A DNA stretch of 64,000 nucleotides from Ifrita kowaldi (Eukaryota > Chordata > Aves > Passeriformes > Cinclosomatidae). Of the stretch, positions 13,437-25,262 are shown piece after piece (within the stretch, counting starts at the first letter, position 1; each line of letters starts with the position of its first letter). The notes under the pieces are model-generated. The model had not been told where the DNA came from. It ran no database searches and saw nothing but the letters and a program-made list of their open reading frames with translations. The position numbers were made by a program, and so were the translations under genes. The stretch is taken from positions 188,653 to 252,652 of the forward strand of contig VZRS01007674.1 of assembly GCA_013398055.1 (NCBI GenBank). Direction: 5' to 3'.

Positions 13437-16400
13437 TGGCACTTTACACTAGAGAACTCTGTCATGTAATTTCTTGAGGAAGCCAATACATTTTGTTTTA
13501 GTAGAATCATACATCCCGTAGAAACTCTGACAGCATTCATTAAAGAATTCTATCCTGTTATTATCCTATTTTGTTAATTTTGCATATGATTTAAAAAACG
13601 GATGACATCTTAGCTCAAAGTTCTCCATTCCAAAACGCATAGTATAACTAAAAACCTCCTACCCCTTCTCTGCTTTTTTCTCTTCCTCCTTTCTCTCCAC
13701 AAAACAACCCCCAAATAGAATTTAAAAAATTCCCTGATTGCTAAACGAAATATTAATATAGAGGACAATATTGATGGATCCAATCTTTGGTTGCATTTCA
13801 GTATTATTAATTTGTGTCCTTAAATTAAATGTTATGTCTTTTTTTCTTAGTCAAAGAAGGTTCTGCAAAATCATTGGGGCACACCTTACAGAGTATGGGT
13901 TAATGATGGGCTACATGGGGTGCATCATTTTCCATAGATTGGTCTGGCATCTGGAAGTTCCCATCATCTCATTATAAGGATTAATACTAAAATATAACCA
14001 ATTTGTTGTATAAGCAATTTTTAAAAATTGTTCTTAGAAATGCTGAATTGCAGGAATAAAGTTGCCAAAACTACAAGGAGAGAATAAATAGCATGATATT
14101 GTTCCAGGATATCTATAGGAATTCTGTGAGTTAAATCCATGGTGGAGATTCAAGAATGCTTTTTGTTTTGATCTTGAAATGATCTAGTACACATGGCTCA
14201 GTTTTATTCACCATGTACAGGATTGGAGATTTATTCAAGTTGTGAGAGGATAAGATTTTGAGATCTTTGGCTTGTTTTTGGCACTTGGAAGAAGAACATG
14301 ATAGGAACCACATTCATACAGTATTTGAAAAAAAGAACAGTGTTATATCATGCTGTCACCTCTGCCAGCTTTACTTACTTAACACTTTAGCTAATACCAG
14401 TGGTACTTCAATAGGGCTATTCTTTGGGTAAAGGAGGATTTAGGCAAGTAATGGCAGCAGAAGTAACTTTAATTTAACTTGTTTGTCCTTACACAATGAA
14501 ATAAATTCCTCTTTAATAAAGACACATCTTCTGCCTCTTTTTCTCATTCTCAATGGTATTTTTCTTCAACTATAGCAACAGAGAACTATACTTAACAGAG
14601 AAACAAAAACATCAATAAGGAATGAATTAATCTCATATATTCTCGCTGCCTAAAAGTTGCGCCTATCTGAAGCAGTTACTTTGTCTCCTAAAATTAAGGC
14701 AAAGTAATAGGTCTATCAAACATGTTCACTCCTTCATAGGAATATCTAGTTGACTAAGTTTGTTCACCTTTTGGCTAGTTAGGGCTAAATAAGAGGAGCC
14801 CCAATCTAAGCATGATAGAATTTAATTTTTTTTTTTTTCTCTTAAGTGGTCATATTTGTTATAATTGACCTGACTAGGTGGATCTGAAGTAAATGAAGAT
14901 GGTATTGTAGTATTTTAAAATTGCTCTTGAATCATTACAGTGTATTATGTAGTCCAAGAAGCATACATTCTCCCAGCTATTAAAAATAACAAGCTTTTTA
15001 TTGCCTGAAGTAGCAATCATCTGTTGCAATTTGTGTATTATGTAGCAGGTTCTTTCCTGCTCAGCAGCTTTCTGAGCAGTCTTTTACTTTACTGGGCCAC
15101 AAAGTGGGAGACAAGCCAACAACATGAAATAACGATAGTGCATACAAATCTATCAGTAGCACACCTTCAGCTCAAATATTTACTGCATGTAATGCTTTTG
15201 GTCCTGCAGTGCACAAAGAACCTTTTGTCCAGACAGCCAATAGAAATTGTGGAGAATCATTTTATATTTTTTGCAGAAGGCACTGAGATTAGCCAGAGCA
15301 GAAAAATACCTAAGTGTCAGTCCTGATTATGCAAACATTTTTCAGAAACAAAGTTTTGGCTGTTATAGCTGTATTTTTTTAAACAAATACACTGTTTCTC
15401 AGAAGTAAAAGAAGATCGCAAACACATTTGCAGTTCCAAACACACTTCTGCACCAATTGCCCCAATCTCTTGACCATATATTTAAGGTGAACCTGTTGGT
15501 AGGGGTTACTGAGCCCAGGAAAGACAAAGTGATGTTAAGTGTGGTAGAACTATGCAGTCGGAATTGCAGCTGCAGAATTAGTACACCTGATGTGTTCTCT
15601 GTCTAAGATCTGAAAGAGTTAATTATAAAATGGTTTAGTAGTGAGTTATAAAATGGGTTAGAAAGGGTTAGTTATAAAAACTGACTGTGCTGACTCTGAT
15701 GGATATGCTGCTTCAGCGACACTAGCACTGAGGGAAGTATTTTTTTTACCAGTTTTCTGTTTTCAGTGGGAAATATCTGGATCTTGCTCATGGTCAAGTG
15801 GCTCAGACACACAAATAACTTGCCCTATATGAAGCAGACTAGTCTTATTAAGTTACTTTTTTAACATGTCTCCAGCCAACTTTGTGCTTGGAACAAGACA
15901 AGGTCCCCTCTTCTATAGGCCCCCTGTGTCTGACAGATGAGGCAACCCTCAGCACTGCATTACTTGTGTTTGACTTATTTGCAGAACTTTCGTCCCCTGC
16001 TTTATGTTGCCAGTAGGTACAGCTTTCAGCAGACCGTGCTGGCTCTTCAGATGTTTTAAATAGAACAATGCATTATTCATATGCCATAATATGAATTCAT
16101 GGCCCCTCTGAAAAGGAAATTACTTCTACCTACTTCTAAGACTTGTTCCATTGAAGAAAATTAAACGAAGCACTCAGAGATGGTTTTAATTGCTTACGAC
16201 TCAGTTGAGAAACTTCTAAGAATGAGTTTCTTTTTGTAATGTAACTTGAGAGCTCATTCATTGAATGTAATTATGCTGTATGATGGATTGGGAAGTATAC
16301 ATGGAGAGCTAAATAACATGGAGATGACAAAATAATGGTAATAAAAAGAATGGTGCTTGGGTTATGTGATACTTCCTCACAGTACATCACCACACTGTTA

Positions 16401-16500
16401 CTGTCTTTTAAAACAGATTAGTGTAATCTTGTGGCTTCTTCCTACAGCATATATTTAACCAACAGCATGCATGGTCCCTCTCCTGGACTTTGGTGTAGTA
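13437..16500. other. Unique AT-rich non-coding DNA
   Basis: No gene or known repeat is recognised. Poly-T occurs at 14826-14838, and an imperfect tandem repeat built on 'gttataaaatggtttag' spans about 15615-15680. Confidence 0.55.
15615..15680. repeat. Imperfect three-copy tandem repeat
   Basis: Three degenerate copies of a unit resembling GAGTTATAAAATGGGTTAG run from about 15615 to 15680. The first has a small insertion and the third is truncated after TTATAAAA. No protein frame is preserved. Confidence 0.6.
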
Positions 16501-16720
16501 GTGGCTTGGCTGCATGCTTGGGAGCCCTCCGGAGCCCTTTGGCACCTCTGGGGAGTGAATGCAGACGTGCATTCTTGGGGTGGACGTGCCACCCCTCCCA
16601 TCAGTGAGACGGAGTGTAATTTCACAGTTCTGGAGAGGCCATGCCCCTGCTCTGTCCCTGCCGGGGGGCTCAGCTGGAGCTCAAGATGAAGCCTCCAAAG
16701 AGCTGTAAAGGCCCCTGGGC
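16501..16720. other. GC-rich patch with two adjacent hairpins
   Basis: This patch is much richer in G and C than its flanks. GAATGCA at 16557-16563 pairs with TGCATTC at 16568-16574. Directly after, GGGGTGG at 16577-16583 pairs with CCACCCC at 16589-16595. Both loops contain ACGTG-type sequence (ACGTGC at 16565-16570 and 16584-16589). GAGCCC is also repeated at about 16522 and 16532. No protein family is recognised, and frames are open on both strands only because of base composition. It could be a regulatory patch or a very old repeat. Confidence 0.5.
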
Positions 16721-17368
16721 GAGCAGACCCATGTATGTAACACCACAGTGACCCAGATAAGGCACTGAAGTTGTTTACCACTAATGAAACCTTCATGACT
16801 GTTTCAATACAGTGTTAGAAAAGGCTTTTATAGATTCTTTAACACAAAGCAAACACATTTTATCAGTCACATGAATGAACGTGTTTGCCTGTCTAAATTG
16901 CTGTATGGTACGAGGGCAGCTCCTGTTAATCTGTAACTAGGAGGCTGGCTGGAGAGGAATCACTTTGATACCCCAGTTAAGGGTTCACTGGGGCCTACAG
17001 AGGAGGAAAATAGCCCACATATTCATAGAAAGTAACTAACAGAGGTGGCTGAGGTATAGTTTCAAAGAGAGAACAGGAGCACTTCTGAACTGAGATCTGT
17101 GGGGAGGAAGGGCTTGTTGCTGAACATTTTCTTTTCTGAATGCTGACTTTCTCTGTAACTTAAGAAACCAGACGACATGTGCTCTCCAGACTCCCTGGTT
17201 TTGTCTAGTGAGAAGAATCCCACTCTACTGTTTCTCTTTTCCCACCCTATTCCAGATGTGCAGGCCTGCATAAACCAGCAGGATTCCAATTATAATGATA
17301 CTTTCCCATTCACTATTCATCCAGTTTTTTCTTGATGTGAAAATGAAATGTGACCCAATATAACCCAT

Positions 17369-17402
17369 GGGGCGGCGGGGGGGTAGTGGGGGGGAGGCTG
17401 GG
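17369..17402 (+). other. G-quadruplex-forming motif
   Basis: Four G runs (4, 7, 7 and 3 bases) are separated by loops of 4, 4 and 5 bases, which satisfies the usual G3+N1-7 pattern on the plus strand. It stands alone in AT-rich DNA with no CpG-rich promoter nearby. Folding is predicted from pattern only. Confidence 0.75.
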
Positions 17403-18620
17403 ACATGGTCTATCATTACGTACATGTGATTTATTTTTCCAGAGTGTTTTTTAAATTTTTTTTCAAGTACTAAAACAAAACAAAACCTCACAAACAGGAA
17501 GAACAAACAATTGGATGTATGCAGGAGTCTTCTAGTCAAGAGAATGGCATCTGAGGACAGGAATTATCTTCTAGATGGAAAAAATGAGCAAGATTCTGAT
17601 ACATAGGGATTATTCATTAATAAAAACAATACCAAGACCCATAGTGGTGAGACTCAGAAAAATGACTTCTGAAAACAATACCAGTGTTTTTGCTAGGATG
17701 GTACAGATGAATAATAAGAAATATAAAAAACAAAACCTCTGACACTAAGTTCTGGAACAAAATTTTAGTTTACTTCTACATCAGCTTTTCTAGATTCACA
17801 GTAATACATATAGTGTAGAATAACTGAAAAGGAAATATTGTAGTATTTACCCCACTTTAATACTGACCAGTGGATTTTAATACTATGCTGCTTTTCCTTT
17901 CCAGGTAAGTTGTCAGGCAAAATGATTGCCTTGCTTTTTGTTGTGCAGTTTCTACATCAGAACTGGCATGTGTGGAATTTTGCAAGCTTGCCAAACAATA
18001 TCCAGAGAAAAGCTAAAGTATAAGTCAGGAGTATAAGATTATTACAGCTCCTGTGCACTTTTCAGAACAAAAAGGGATGGTTTTTAAAGAATGAGATATT
18101 GTATTTTGAATTTGAGGGGAGGCTGAATAAAGATATGAAGTTTTTGAAAAAAAAGGTCAGAAAAGGCTTGAGACAAGAGAGTAAAGAGCCTGATAAAGCC
18201 AGTGGTCATCCAGCTCCAGAAAAATGGAATTGATCATTTAACATCAATTTAAAGAAAGCATGGCTGGCTTTCCTTGTTTTCTTTTGTTTTTATCTGAAAA
18301 CCTTTCAACAGGGCTTTTCTACAACAGCCATTTGTGCCTTTCTGAAGATCAAAACCTTTAGAGAACTTGTTATAAAAGAGTCAATAGAGAAGCTGATTTG
18401 ATTTTTGTTGCCAAACAATCATTAGAGGTTTTTTTTAACTGAATTACTGCTCTGACAATTAAATGCACCAGGATAAATAAGAATGTGCTGAACTATTCTG
18501 AAGAAACTGGCTCTCGGGTGTGGTTAGCACCTGTCCTGTGCCAGAGCTAATTGCTAACCTAATGGTCAATGCAAAGGGTTCAGGAGGTCCAGAGAGAAAG
18601 TTTTTTTGTGTTCCTCTTGC
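17403..18620. other. Unique AT-rich non-coding DNA
   Basis: Apart from A-rich strings near 17470 and 17730, I see nothing that suggests a gene or repeat. Confidence 0.6.
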
Positions 18621-18680
18621 AGGGCTAGTAGCATAGCCATTAACACAAACGCTGGACTCAGAAGGTTCATATTCATATGA
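18621..18680 (+). mobile_element. Possible tRNA-derived SINE head (MIR-like)
   Basis: A tRNA-type A-box-like sequence (TAGCATAGCCA, 18629-18639) is followed 35 bases later by a decayed B-box-like sequence (GGTTCATATTC, 18664-18674, two mismatches to GGTTCRANTCC). The intervening 'ttaacacaaacgctggactcagaag' resembles the head of MIR-type SINEs, which are present as rare ancient relics in bird genomes. Only the head is visible, and the conserved core and tail are not recognisable downstream. The resemblance could be chance. Confidence 0.4.
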
Positions 18681-19925
18681 AAATTCATGTTTACACTAAA
18701 GGAGATTTCCTAGCACAGGGCTGAACTATAAACCTAGAAATAATTGATTTGCCTTGTAGTACTTATTCAGGGAATTGTGTAGCAAAATATGCCTTCTGAA
18801 TTCAGAGCAGCCAGGAGGGTTGCCTGTTGGTGTTATTTCTCACTTCTTCTCAAGGAAACCTGATATTCCAAATTTTTAACTTTTTTTTTTTTTTTTTTAA
18901 TGTTAGGAAATTAATACAAAGGTGGCATAGGTAAGAATGGAAATTCTCAAAGGAAGTCTATTGGATCTTTTTGACTGCAGTCTCCACCTCCTGATACATA
19001 GACTTTTTCTGTGCTGGCTGACAGAAACAGCCCAGGGATTCTTTCTTTTGCAGTGGTGCTGAGCTACCTGGTGGGATAAAACTAATACATGTCCTCTCTT
19101 TCATTTATTCTAATGAAAACTTTCTTCCAAAATTAAATGATGAAACTTCTCCCATGTTTCCTACTGGTAAAACTCTACTGAGTTCAGTTTTTTGATGGCT
19201 GAAAACTGGTGGGATAGGAGAAGAATCAGGCTCACAGATTCTGCTTTAGAAGCCTGATTCAAAACAAAAAGTCACATTTAAAAAGGCTGAGCACTTGCCT
19301 GTGCACTTGACAAGATTTTAAACAATTAGGCAACCAGCAATGGCTTCTGATCCCATGGAAACGGCTGTAGAAAAAAAAAAAAGGCCTTCCTCCATTGAAA
19401 AGTGATTAGTTTAAAGCATTCTGTCCCATTTTTGGCAGTTTGATGGCAGTTTCCATGGGGATGGAAGTAGAGGATTGTTGAAGTGTTGTCATAACTCCTG
19501 CAAATGACACAGATGGAGGTTAAAAGGTGTAAATTATATTTCAACAGCACCTGTAAATGTATTAACTTTGGGAGAGGAAGAAGGGAAGGACAACAGAACA
19601 GCATGTTTTTCCTCTTTCTCCATATTAAATGCATTTCTGATGAAAGACACAGGTAGCCAGAGTAAAATAAAGCAATCTTTTTTGGCTTCTTATTCATAGT
19701 TCTGCAATGTAGTAATATTTACCGCTTTGAGAACATGAGGATCAGGGGTTTCAAACTTCTTCAAAAGTAGATATTGTTTTGCTCACTTCATAAACTGGTC
19801 AGCTGAGTCAGAAAAAAAGGTTAACTTGCCAAAAGACCTGGAATCAGAAATAAAACCACTGTCTGCTTGTTTCTAAAGGCCTGGCTAGGTGATTCTACCA
19901 CTCAAATAATGACATTTTTTCTCAG
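18681..19925. other. Unique AT-rich non-coding DNA
   Basis: Poly-T of 18 bases lies at 18881-18898 and poly-A of 12 bases at 19371-19382. No gene is recognised. Confidence 0.6.
18881..18898. repeat. Poly-T tract, 18 bases
   Basis: An uninterrupted T18, the longest homopolymer I noticed. No retroposon body is visible on the adjoining side, so it is not evidently a processed-copy tail. Confidence 0.9.
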
Positions 19926-20065
19926 GACTCCTATCCCAGGGCCCTGGGGGCAGCCAGAAGTCCCTGTGTTCCTGCCCAGACATGTATGCTGCAGCAGGGC
20001 TCATCTCCATGATCCTGCTGGCAATGGGTGCCCCTGTGCCATGCCCACCCACAGGCCTACATCCT
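19926..20065. other. GC-rich block, left part
   Basis: There is an abrupt rise in GC content in AT-rich surroundings. It includes the perfect 14-base palindrome CCCAGGGCCCTGGG at 19935-19948. A compositionally similar block continues at 20311-20440 on the far side of the CR1, which suggests that the CR1 split one GC-rich segment. Identity is unknown. An older unrecognised repeat is possible. Confidence 0.5.
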
Positions 20066-20310
20066 TAAGCTGGGCCAGGGGAGGTTTAGGTTGGACATCA
20101 GGAAGAATTTCTTCACAGAAGGGGTGATTAGACATTGGAATTGGCTGCCCAGAGAGGTGGTGGAATCACTGTCCTTGGAGGTGATTAAGGAAGGACTGGA
20201 CATGGCAATTAGTGGTATGGTCTGGTTGACAATGTGGTGTTTGGTCACGGGTTGGGTTCGATGATCTCAGAGGTCTTTTCCAATCGAATAGATTCTGTGA
20301 TTTTGACCTG
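20066..20310 (+). mobile_element. CR1 LINE, best-preserved 3' end
   Basis: This is a sense CR1 3' end with all landmarks in order: 'gccaggggaggtttagg', 'ttggacatcaggaagaattt', 'ggctgcccagagaggtggtgg', 'ctgtccttggaggtg', 'agtggtatggtctggttgac', 'gatgatctcagaggtctttt' and terminal 'gattctgtgatttt'. By eye it is the least diverged CR1 in the window, so probably the most recent insertion. It is 5'-truncated, and no target-site duplication is obvious. The 'agtggtatggtctgg' type of 3' UTR points to one of the avian CR1 subfamilies, but I cannot name which. Confidence 0.93.
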
Positions 20311-20570
20311 GTCTTGGCATCTCCCCATCCCCAGGGTGGTACCCCGTGCCCAGGGCTGGGACTGCCCACTCTGGATGGGCAGAAGTCGTTCATGGGGCCT
20401 GGCCCTCCAGTGACAGCCAGTGACAAGAGCAGGGGTTTTCTTGGGAGATGATTTCAGAAGCTCTTCGTCTCCGGCAATCCTGACATGGCAAGGTAAATTT
20501 TGTAGCTTTTGAAAGGACCTCAAATCAAGTGCTGTGCCATCGTGGCTTTCTAACACCTCACCTGTCTGTG
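20311..20570. other. GC-rich block, right part
   Basis: The GC-rich sequence just beyond the CR1 end carries runs such as 'gtgcccagggctgggactgc'. It fades into AT-rich DNA after about 20.45 kb. No gene is recognised. It is paired with the block at 19926-20065 as the probable original host segment. Confidence 0.45.
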
Positions 20571-23500
20571 ATAGGGGGAAACTATAACTCAAACCTGGCG
20601 CTCTCTCTGTTTCAGCTGATGGCTGAGTCTGAAAATGAAGGGTTTGAGTTATTCTTGCTTTGATAATTTTTGCACTCAGTTAAACAGATGTATAAGGGAA
20701 TTTTTGAGAGGAGGAGGGCAGGAAGAAACTGCACAATTCTGACAGACTCATGCTGAGAAAAGGTTTTACTGTCACCCTTTTTTGTGTCTTTAATTGGTAA
20801 CATTAAGGACCTAGTTTGTGACTGCAAATTGTGAAGTATCTGCATGGAGACCAAAATTTTTTTCAATAGAATCATGACGTGAAAAAAATTGTTATGTGGA
20901 TTACTCATGGAAAATCTAATTTTAAACAGTGTTGGCTAGTTGTGATTTGTTGGAGAGCTGCATGGCATCATTCCTCTGGTCTGATGTGATGAACATTGAG
21001 GTACTATATATTCCATACTAGCTCGGAGTTTCCTATGAAGGACATAAGATGTAATGAAGAGTATACTGGCCTTTGTGTGATGTTGTCTCAGTAATGCATT
21101 GTGCAAACACAATGTTATTTTGCCTACGGGTATTTGTGACAAATACACAATTCAGCTATTATTAGTTCCAGTTTCTTTTAAAAAATGTATTTGTCAATCT
21201 TAATACATTTCAGTTCATCTTTACTCTTTTAAGTTGTGCTGTGGAGCTGTGCAGTTACAGCTGAATTTCATTTTAATTTCAAGCTAACTGCTAATCAATA
21301 TTCAGGGCATTTCTATGGTCTGCTTAAATCTATTTAAATGAGGAGAATATTCTTTCCACTGTCCTATTTGGATAGAAAAAGACATCAATCATTTCACGAG
21401 TGGTATGAAACTGAGCGAACAAAGATTTAAAGGTGAACGCTACCCAATTTCTTAGTGAATGACTCGTGACAGGAGTGATTTGTCTGTATTCACTTTCAAA
21501 ACTCCATGTGTAGTTTTATGACTCCATGAAGAGTCAATTTTGAATCATGCTGTGGAAGTGTAATTTGCTAAAGTCGAAACCTGAGTTTTAAGTTTTCTGA
21601 TTTATTTTGTTGATAGGTATTTAAATAACAGCAGACCCTTTTTTTTAATCAAGTGATTTCTGTAAATTATTGAGAGTTGGTTGGCAATAAGTGGCTCAGT
21701 GACTAAAGCAATGCCTGATCTTTCAAAGTAATCCAGGAATCTCAGAAATCTGTGGAAAGCATAATCACAGGTTGAAGTGTGGGGACTGTGTTATGGGAGA
21801 AAACTTGAAGATCAGCTGTGATTGGAATAGTCATAATTCACCTTGGTGACTGTCTAACTGAAAGCAAATATTTATTCTCATTTTTGGTTAATTTGCATGC
21901 AGAGTGGAGTTGCTAATGCTAAAACCACTACCCATTAATGGTGCTACATTGTCAAAGCTGAAGTAAGTGAAATTTTAGTTTATGCTGTATTTCCAAATAT
22001 TTTTAGGTATTTTCACAGTTGACTGGAAAAGATCAAACTGAAAATTATTCACAAACCTTTCACATGCATCTCAACAAACAGCTTTCAAAGCTATGGCAAG
22101 ATTGTCATGACTGGACACCTCAGACACAACAGAAAGCTCCGAGGCACTAAGTTTTTAGCTATATACTGCTAAAGGAAGAGCTAATGCAATGCTCAGAATG
22201 GTAAAATTTCTTCCAATAGGGTATATAATTTAAAATCTGGTGAAACTTGGAGAATTATATTACTTAATTTGCAAAACTATTGCAATCAAGCAGTTTGTAT
22301 GAATTATGTAGGATTAAACTGTGGTACATTGCTTTTGTAGCACTTAGCTTTTGTATTTAATACTTTTGAAAGAAGGAGAAATTTTGATCTGACTGACTTT
22401 TCTCCTTTGTTCTGATGCTTATACCTGAGCGTTTGCTGCTGTGAACAACTGAGGAACTTCTGCATAAACTGCAGCCCTGTGGCAAATACATATCTTTATT
22501 GAGCTGTGCAAGATGATCTTCTAACTCACTCTGGAAAAAAGAGTTGTCTTTTTTGGAGATTGGGTGTTAGTGGGATGTAATCATTAGAGTCACTATCATG
22601 TCTATCACCTGTGAAAGGAATGCAATAAGCTAAAAATTCCTAATTAAAACCAGCCTTTGGGCCTGATCAATTTGCTCTGTAGTTTTGTTACTTTCCACTT
22701 ACCAGTAGACTCCAGGCACTATCCAAAATTTTTCCCAGAAAAGAATACAGAAAGTATGAAGGCTAAATCTTCAAATAAATGATTAAGCATACAGGAAAAT
22801 CCTGTCTAAACTAATTTTGAGGCAGACCAGAAATTCTATTCTAGAAATTTATTTCATGCTTCCTCTGCTTTTCAGTGGCATTTCAAAAATTAGTTCATAA
22901 AATAATTTAGAATATTTGGATTTAAGTTATTTTAGAGGTGTTAACTGTTGGGAACAAGTGCATTTGAATGGATTTCAGACAACAGTTCTTTGGAAGGAGT
23001 GGAAACAAAACTTTTCCAGAAGTTTTCTCTCTTTTTGCTATTTCTGTACCTATATGTACGAAAACTGAAGTCTGGGGTAACATCACAATATAAGGCATAA
23101 ATTCTGAATGATGCGAATAGACAATCTGGTTTTATTTCAGTTGCACAAGGTACTCAATAAACAACAATTTATTTTGAATATACTTTATTTTTCTCTTTCA
23201 GTGTTCATTAATAAGATCCTGAAGTGTAATTCTACACTGAAAATAAGATTGATTAATGTTTATATTTTGTTTTTATCTTTAAAGACAGACAAGAAGTTAA
23301 TATAACAAGCAAATGTTCTTAAAATAAGTGGTAGAGAATAATTCTGTCTGGTTTTGTTTTAAGCACTTTGTGACTTTTGAAAACTTGGCTGAATTTACTT
23401 TACTTACAGCTTGCCTACTGTAATTCTGTTTCTTGTGCCCTGATCTTCAGTCTATGACTGTCCTCTTTCCAACCAAAAATGAAAATTTTCTGTAATTCTT

Positions 23501-24484
23501 AGATTTACATATAACCAGACTCCACAGACAGGTCTCAAGGGTGGAAGCTGCTTGCAGATCTCCTGAGTTATATTTTGCATGTAAAGATTTTATTTGCAAA
23601 CAGTTACTCTTCAGTATCATTATAAATGAAGCAAGCTGAAAGTTCTCATGTTTAGAAATGTGGAAAGTACATCATCTATGTATGAATACAGATCTATCTA
23701 GTCTGCACATATATTAATTGCTTCTTTCCAAAATATCAGAAGTATCTTGGGTTTCAAGGCTTGCTGATTAAGGGCAATGAGAAGCACAATGAAAAGTTTC
23801 ATTTGTGACTTGATATGATGAATCCGAGCAGTTGGTGCAAGCCATCACTTCTGGAAACAATATTTGAATAGCTAAATGTGATTGTGGTGCAGTAAATTGT
23901 GTGTACAGGAATTTCTAAATATAGATGTAGTAATTCAGAGTCAGTTACTGTCAGCCAAGTCAATACAGATCTTAAAAATGTCTAAATCTATTTTTGATGA
24001 TGAAAAGAGCAGTTACTGAGACTTTAGCAACTGTGTGATATGCTGTTTATCCATGCCTCAGTAGTCTGTGATAGAAATTGATGTGACTGTCCTGATATCT
24101 TCACCTCTTTATTTAATATATTCCCATGCACACAACACATTTTTCAGGTTTAAAAAAGAAAGGCTTCTAGTGGAAAGTGCTATCTATTGCCATGTCCTAA
24201 GCTGGCAGTGCCCTTTGAGCAGCTGACATTTGCCTTCACATGTAGGAAATGCCTGCTTTGCTGTACAAAGCAAGAGAGACCTCATGCGCATTAACGTCTG
24301 TTTTATCCCTTTTACTTTACTTTGCCTGGTCCACAGCGGCAGTCTGAGTTGGACCTGACCAGGAGCATTCATACGGTAAACCACTACTGTTGAGAGGAAC
24401 ATAGTCAAAGAGCTGGAATGACATTTCAAAACCAACCAATCAAACAAACAACAACAAAATAGAACATCCACAAGCAAACAAATA
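20571..24484. other. Unique AT-rich non-coding DNA
   Basis: Nearly 4 kb with no recognisable gene or interspersed repeat. Composition is uniformly AT-rich, with no CpG cluster or tandem array. Confidence 0.6.
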
Positions 24485-25262
24485 AAGGGTTTAGTGGAAC
24501 TAAACTCAAGCTGGGTACGCAGAGAACAAGTGGACTTTGTATTAAAGACTGAAGCAAAGAAGGCATGAAGTACCTCAACCTTTTCCTCATCCTTTGTCGC
24601 TGTGTTTCCCCCTACATCCAATAAAGATGGAAATTCTCCTTAGCTCCCCTTTTGTTGCTAACGTGTTATAGAAACCTTTTTTATTGTCTTTTATGGTAGT
24701 AGCCAGGTTAAATTCTAGCTGGGCTTTGGCCATTCTAATTTTTGCCCTGCATAACCTCACAGCATCCTTATCTTTCACTCTAGGAACCTCCTAGGCTGCT
24801 TCCTCTCTGCTGCAGGGCGTTTCCAGCAGACATCTAGTCAGTTGATGTCCTCCACAAGAAAAAAGGCTAGTGACAGTGAGACCTGTCCTAGCTGCTTACA
24901 GAACATTCTGTCTGCATCTCCATCACGCCTGGGTGGTCTGTAGCAGACTCCCACCACGACATCCACGTTTTTGGCCTTCACCCTGGCTCTTGCCCATAAA
25001 CACTTAACACTTTTGCCACCATCATTAAGCTCTAGACAGCCAAAACGGTCCCTAACACACAGGGCTACCCCACAACCAACTTTTCCTTGCCTATCCCATC
25101 TGAAGAGTTTATAGCCATCCATCACAGCTTTCCAGTTGTGTGGGTCTTCCCACCATGTTTCCCTGATAGCAACTATGCCATGTCTTCCTGCTGGACAAGT
25201 GCTTCCACCTTCTTCTGCATTGGTGAAAATGCACCTCAGCTGAGCTATTGATCTTGCCATAT
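24485..25262 (-). pseudogene. CR1 LINE ORF2 fragment (endonuclease), inactive
   Basis: The minus strand encodes a decayed CR1 ORF2 (endonuclease-reverse transcriptase of a non-LTR retrotransposon). From about 25257 to 24838 an almost uninterrupted frame matches the N-terminal apurinic-type endonuclease. Landmarks are the ETWW motif (preceded by R where IT is usual), MDGYKLFR, VGVCYRPP, and VEDIN at the usual GDFN position, with catalytic D and N kept. The match continues past a stop to RKQPRRFLE (about 24780). About 140 residues of the family are then missing. A second frame resumes with AVRLCRAKIRMAKAQLE, followed after another frameshift by KDEEKVEVLHAFFASVFN (about 24500). Reverse-transcriptase motifs and the CR1 3' end are absent. 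This is clearly non-functional. Confidence 0.92.

Noticed and set aside
13100..13540. 146-codon minus frame and overlapping plus frames
   Set aside because: They lie across a CR1 3' fragment and are by-products of the repeat.
15640..15680. GGGTTAG words suggestive of telomeric repeat
   Set aside because: Only two scattered copies within a local imperfect tandem repeat; no TTAGGG array.
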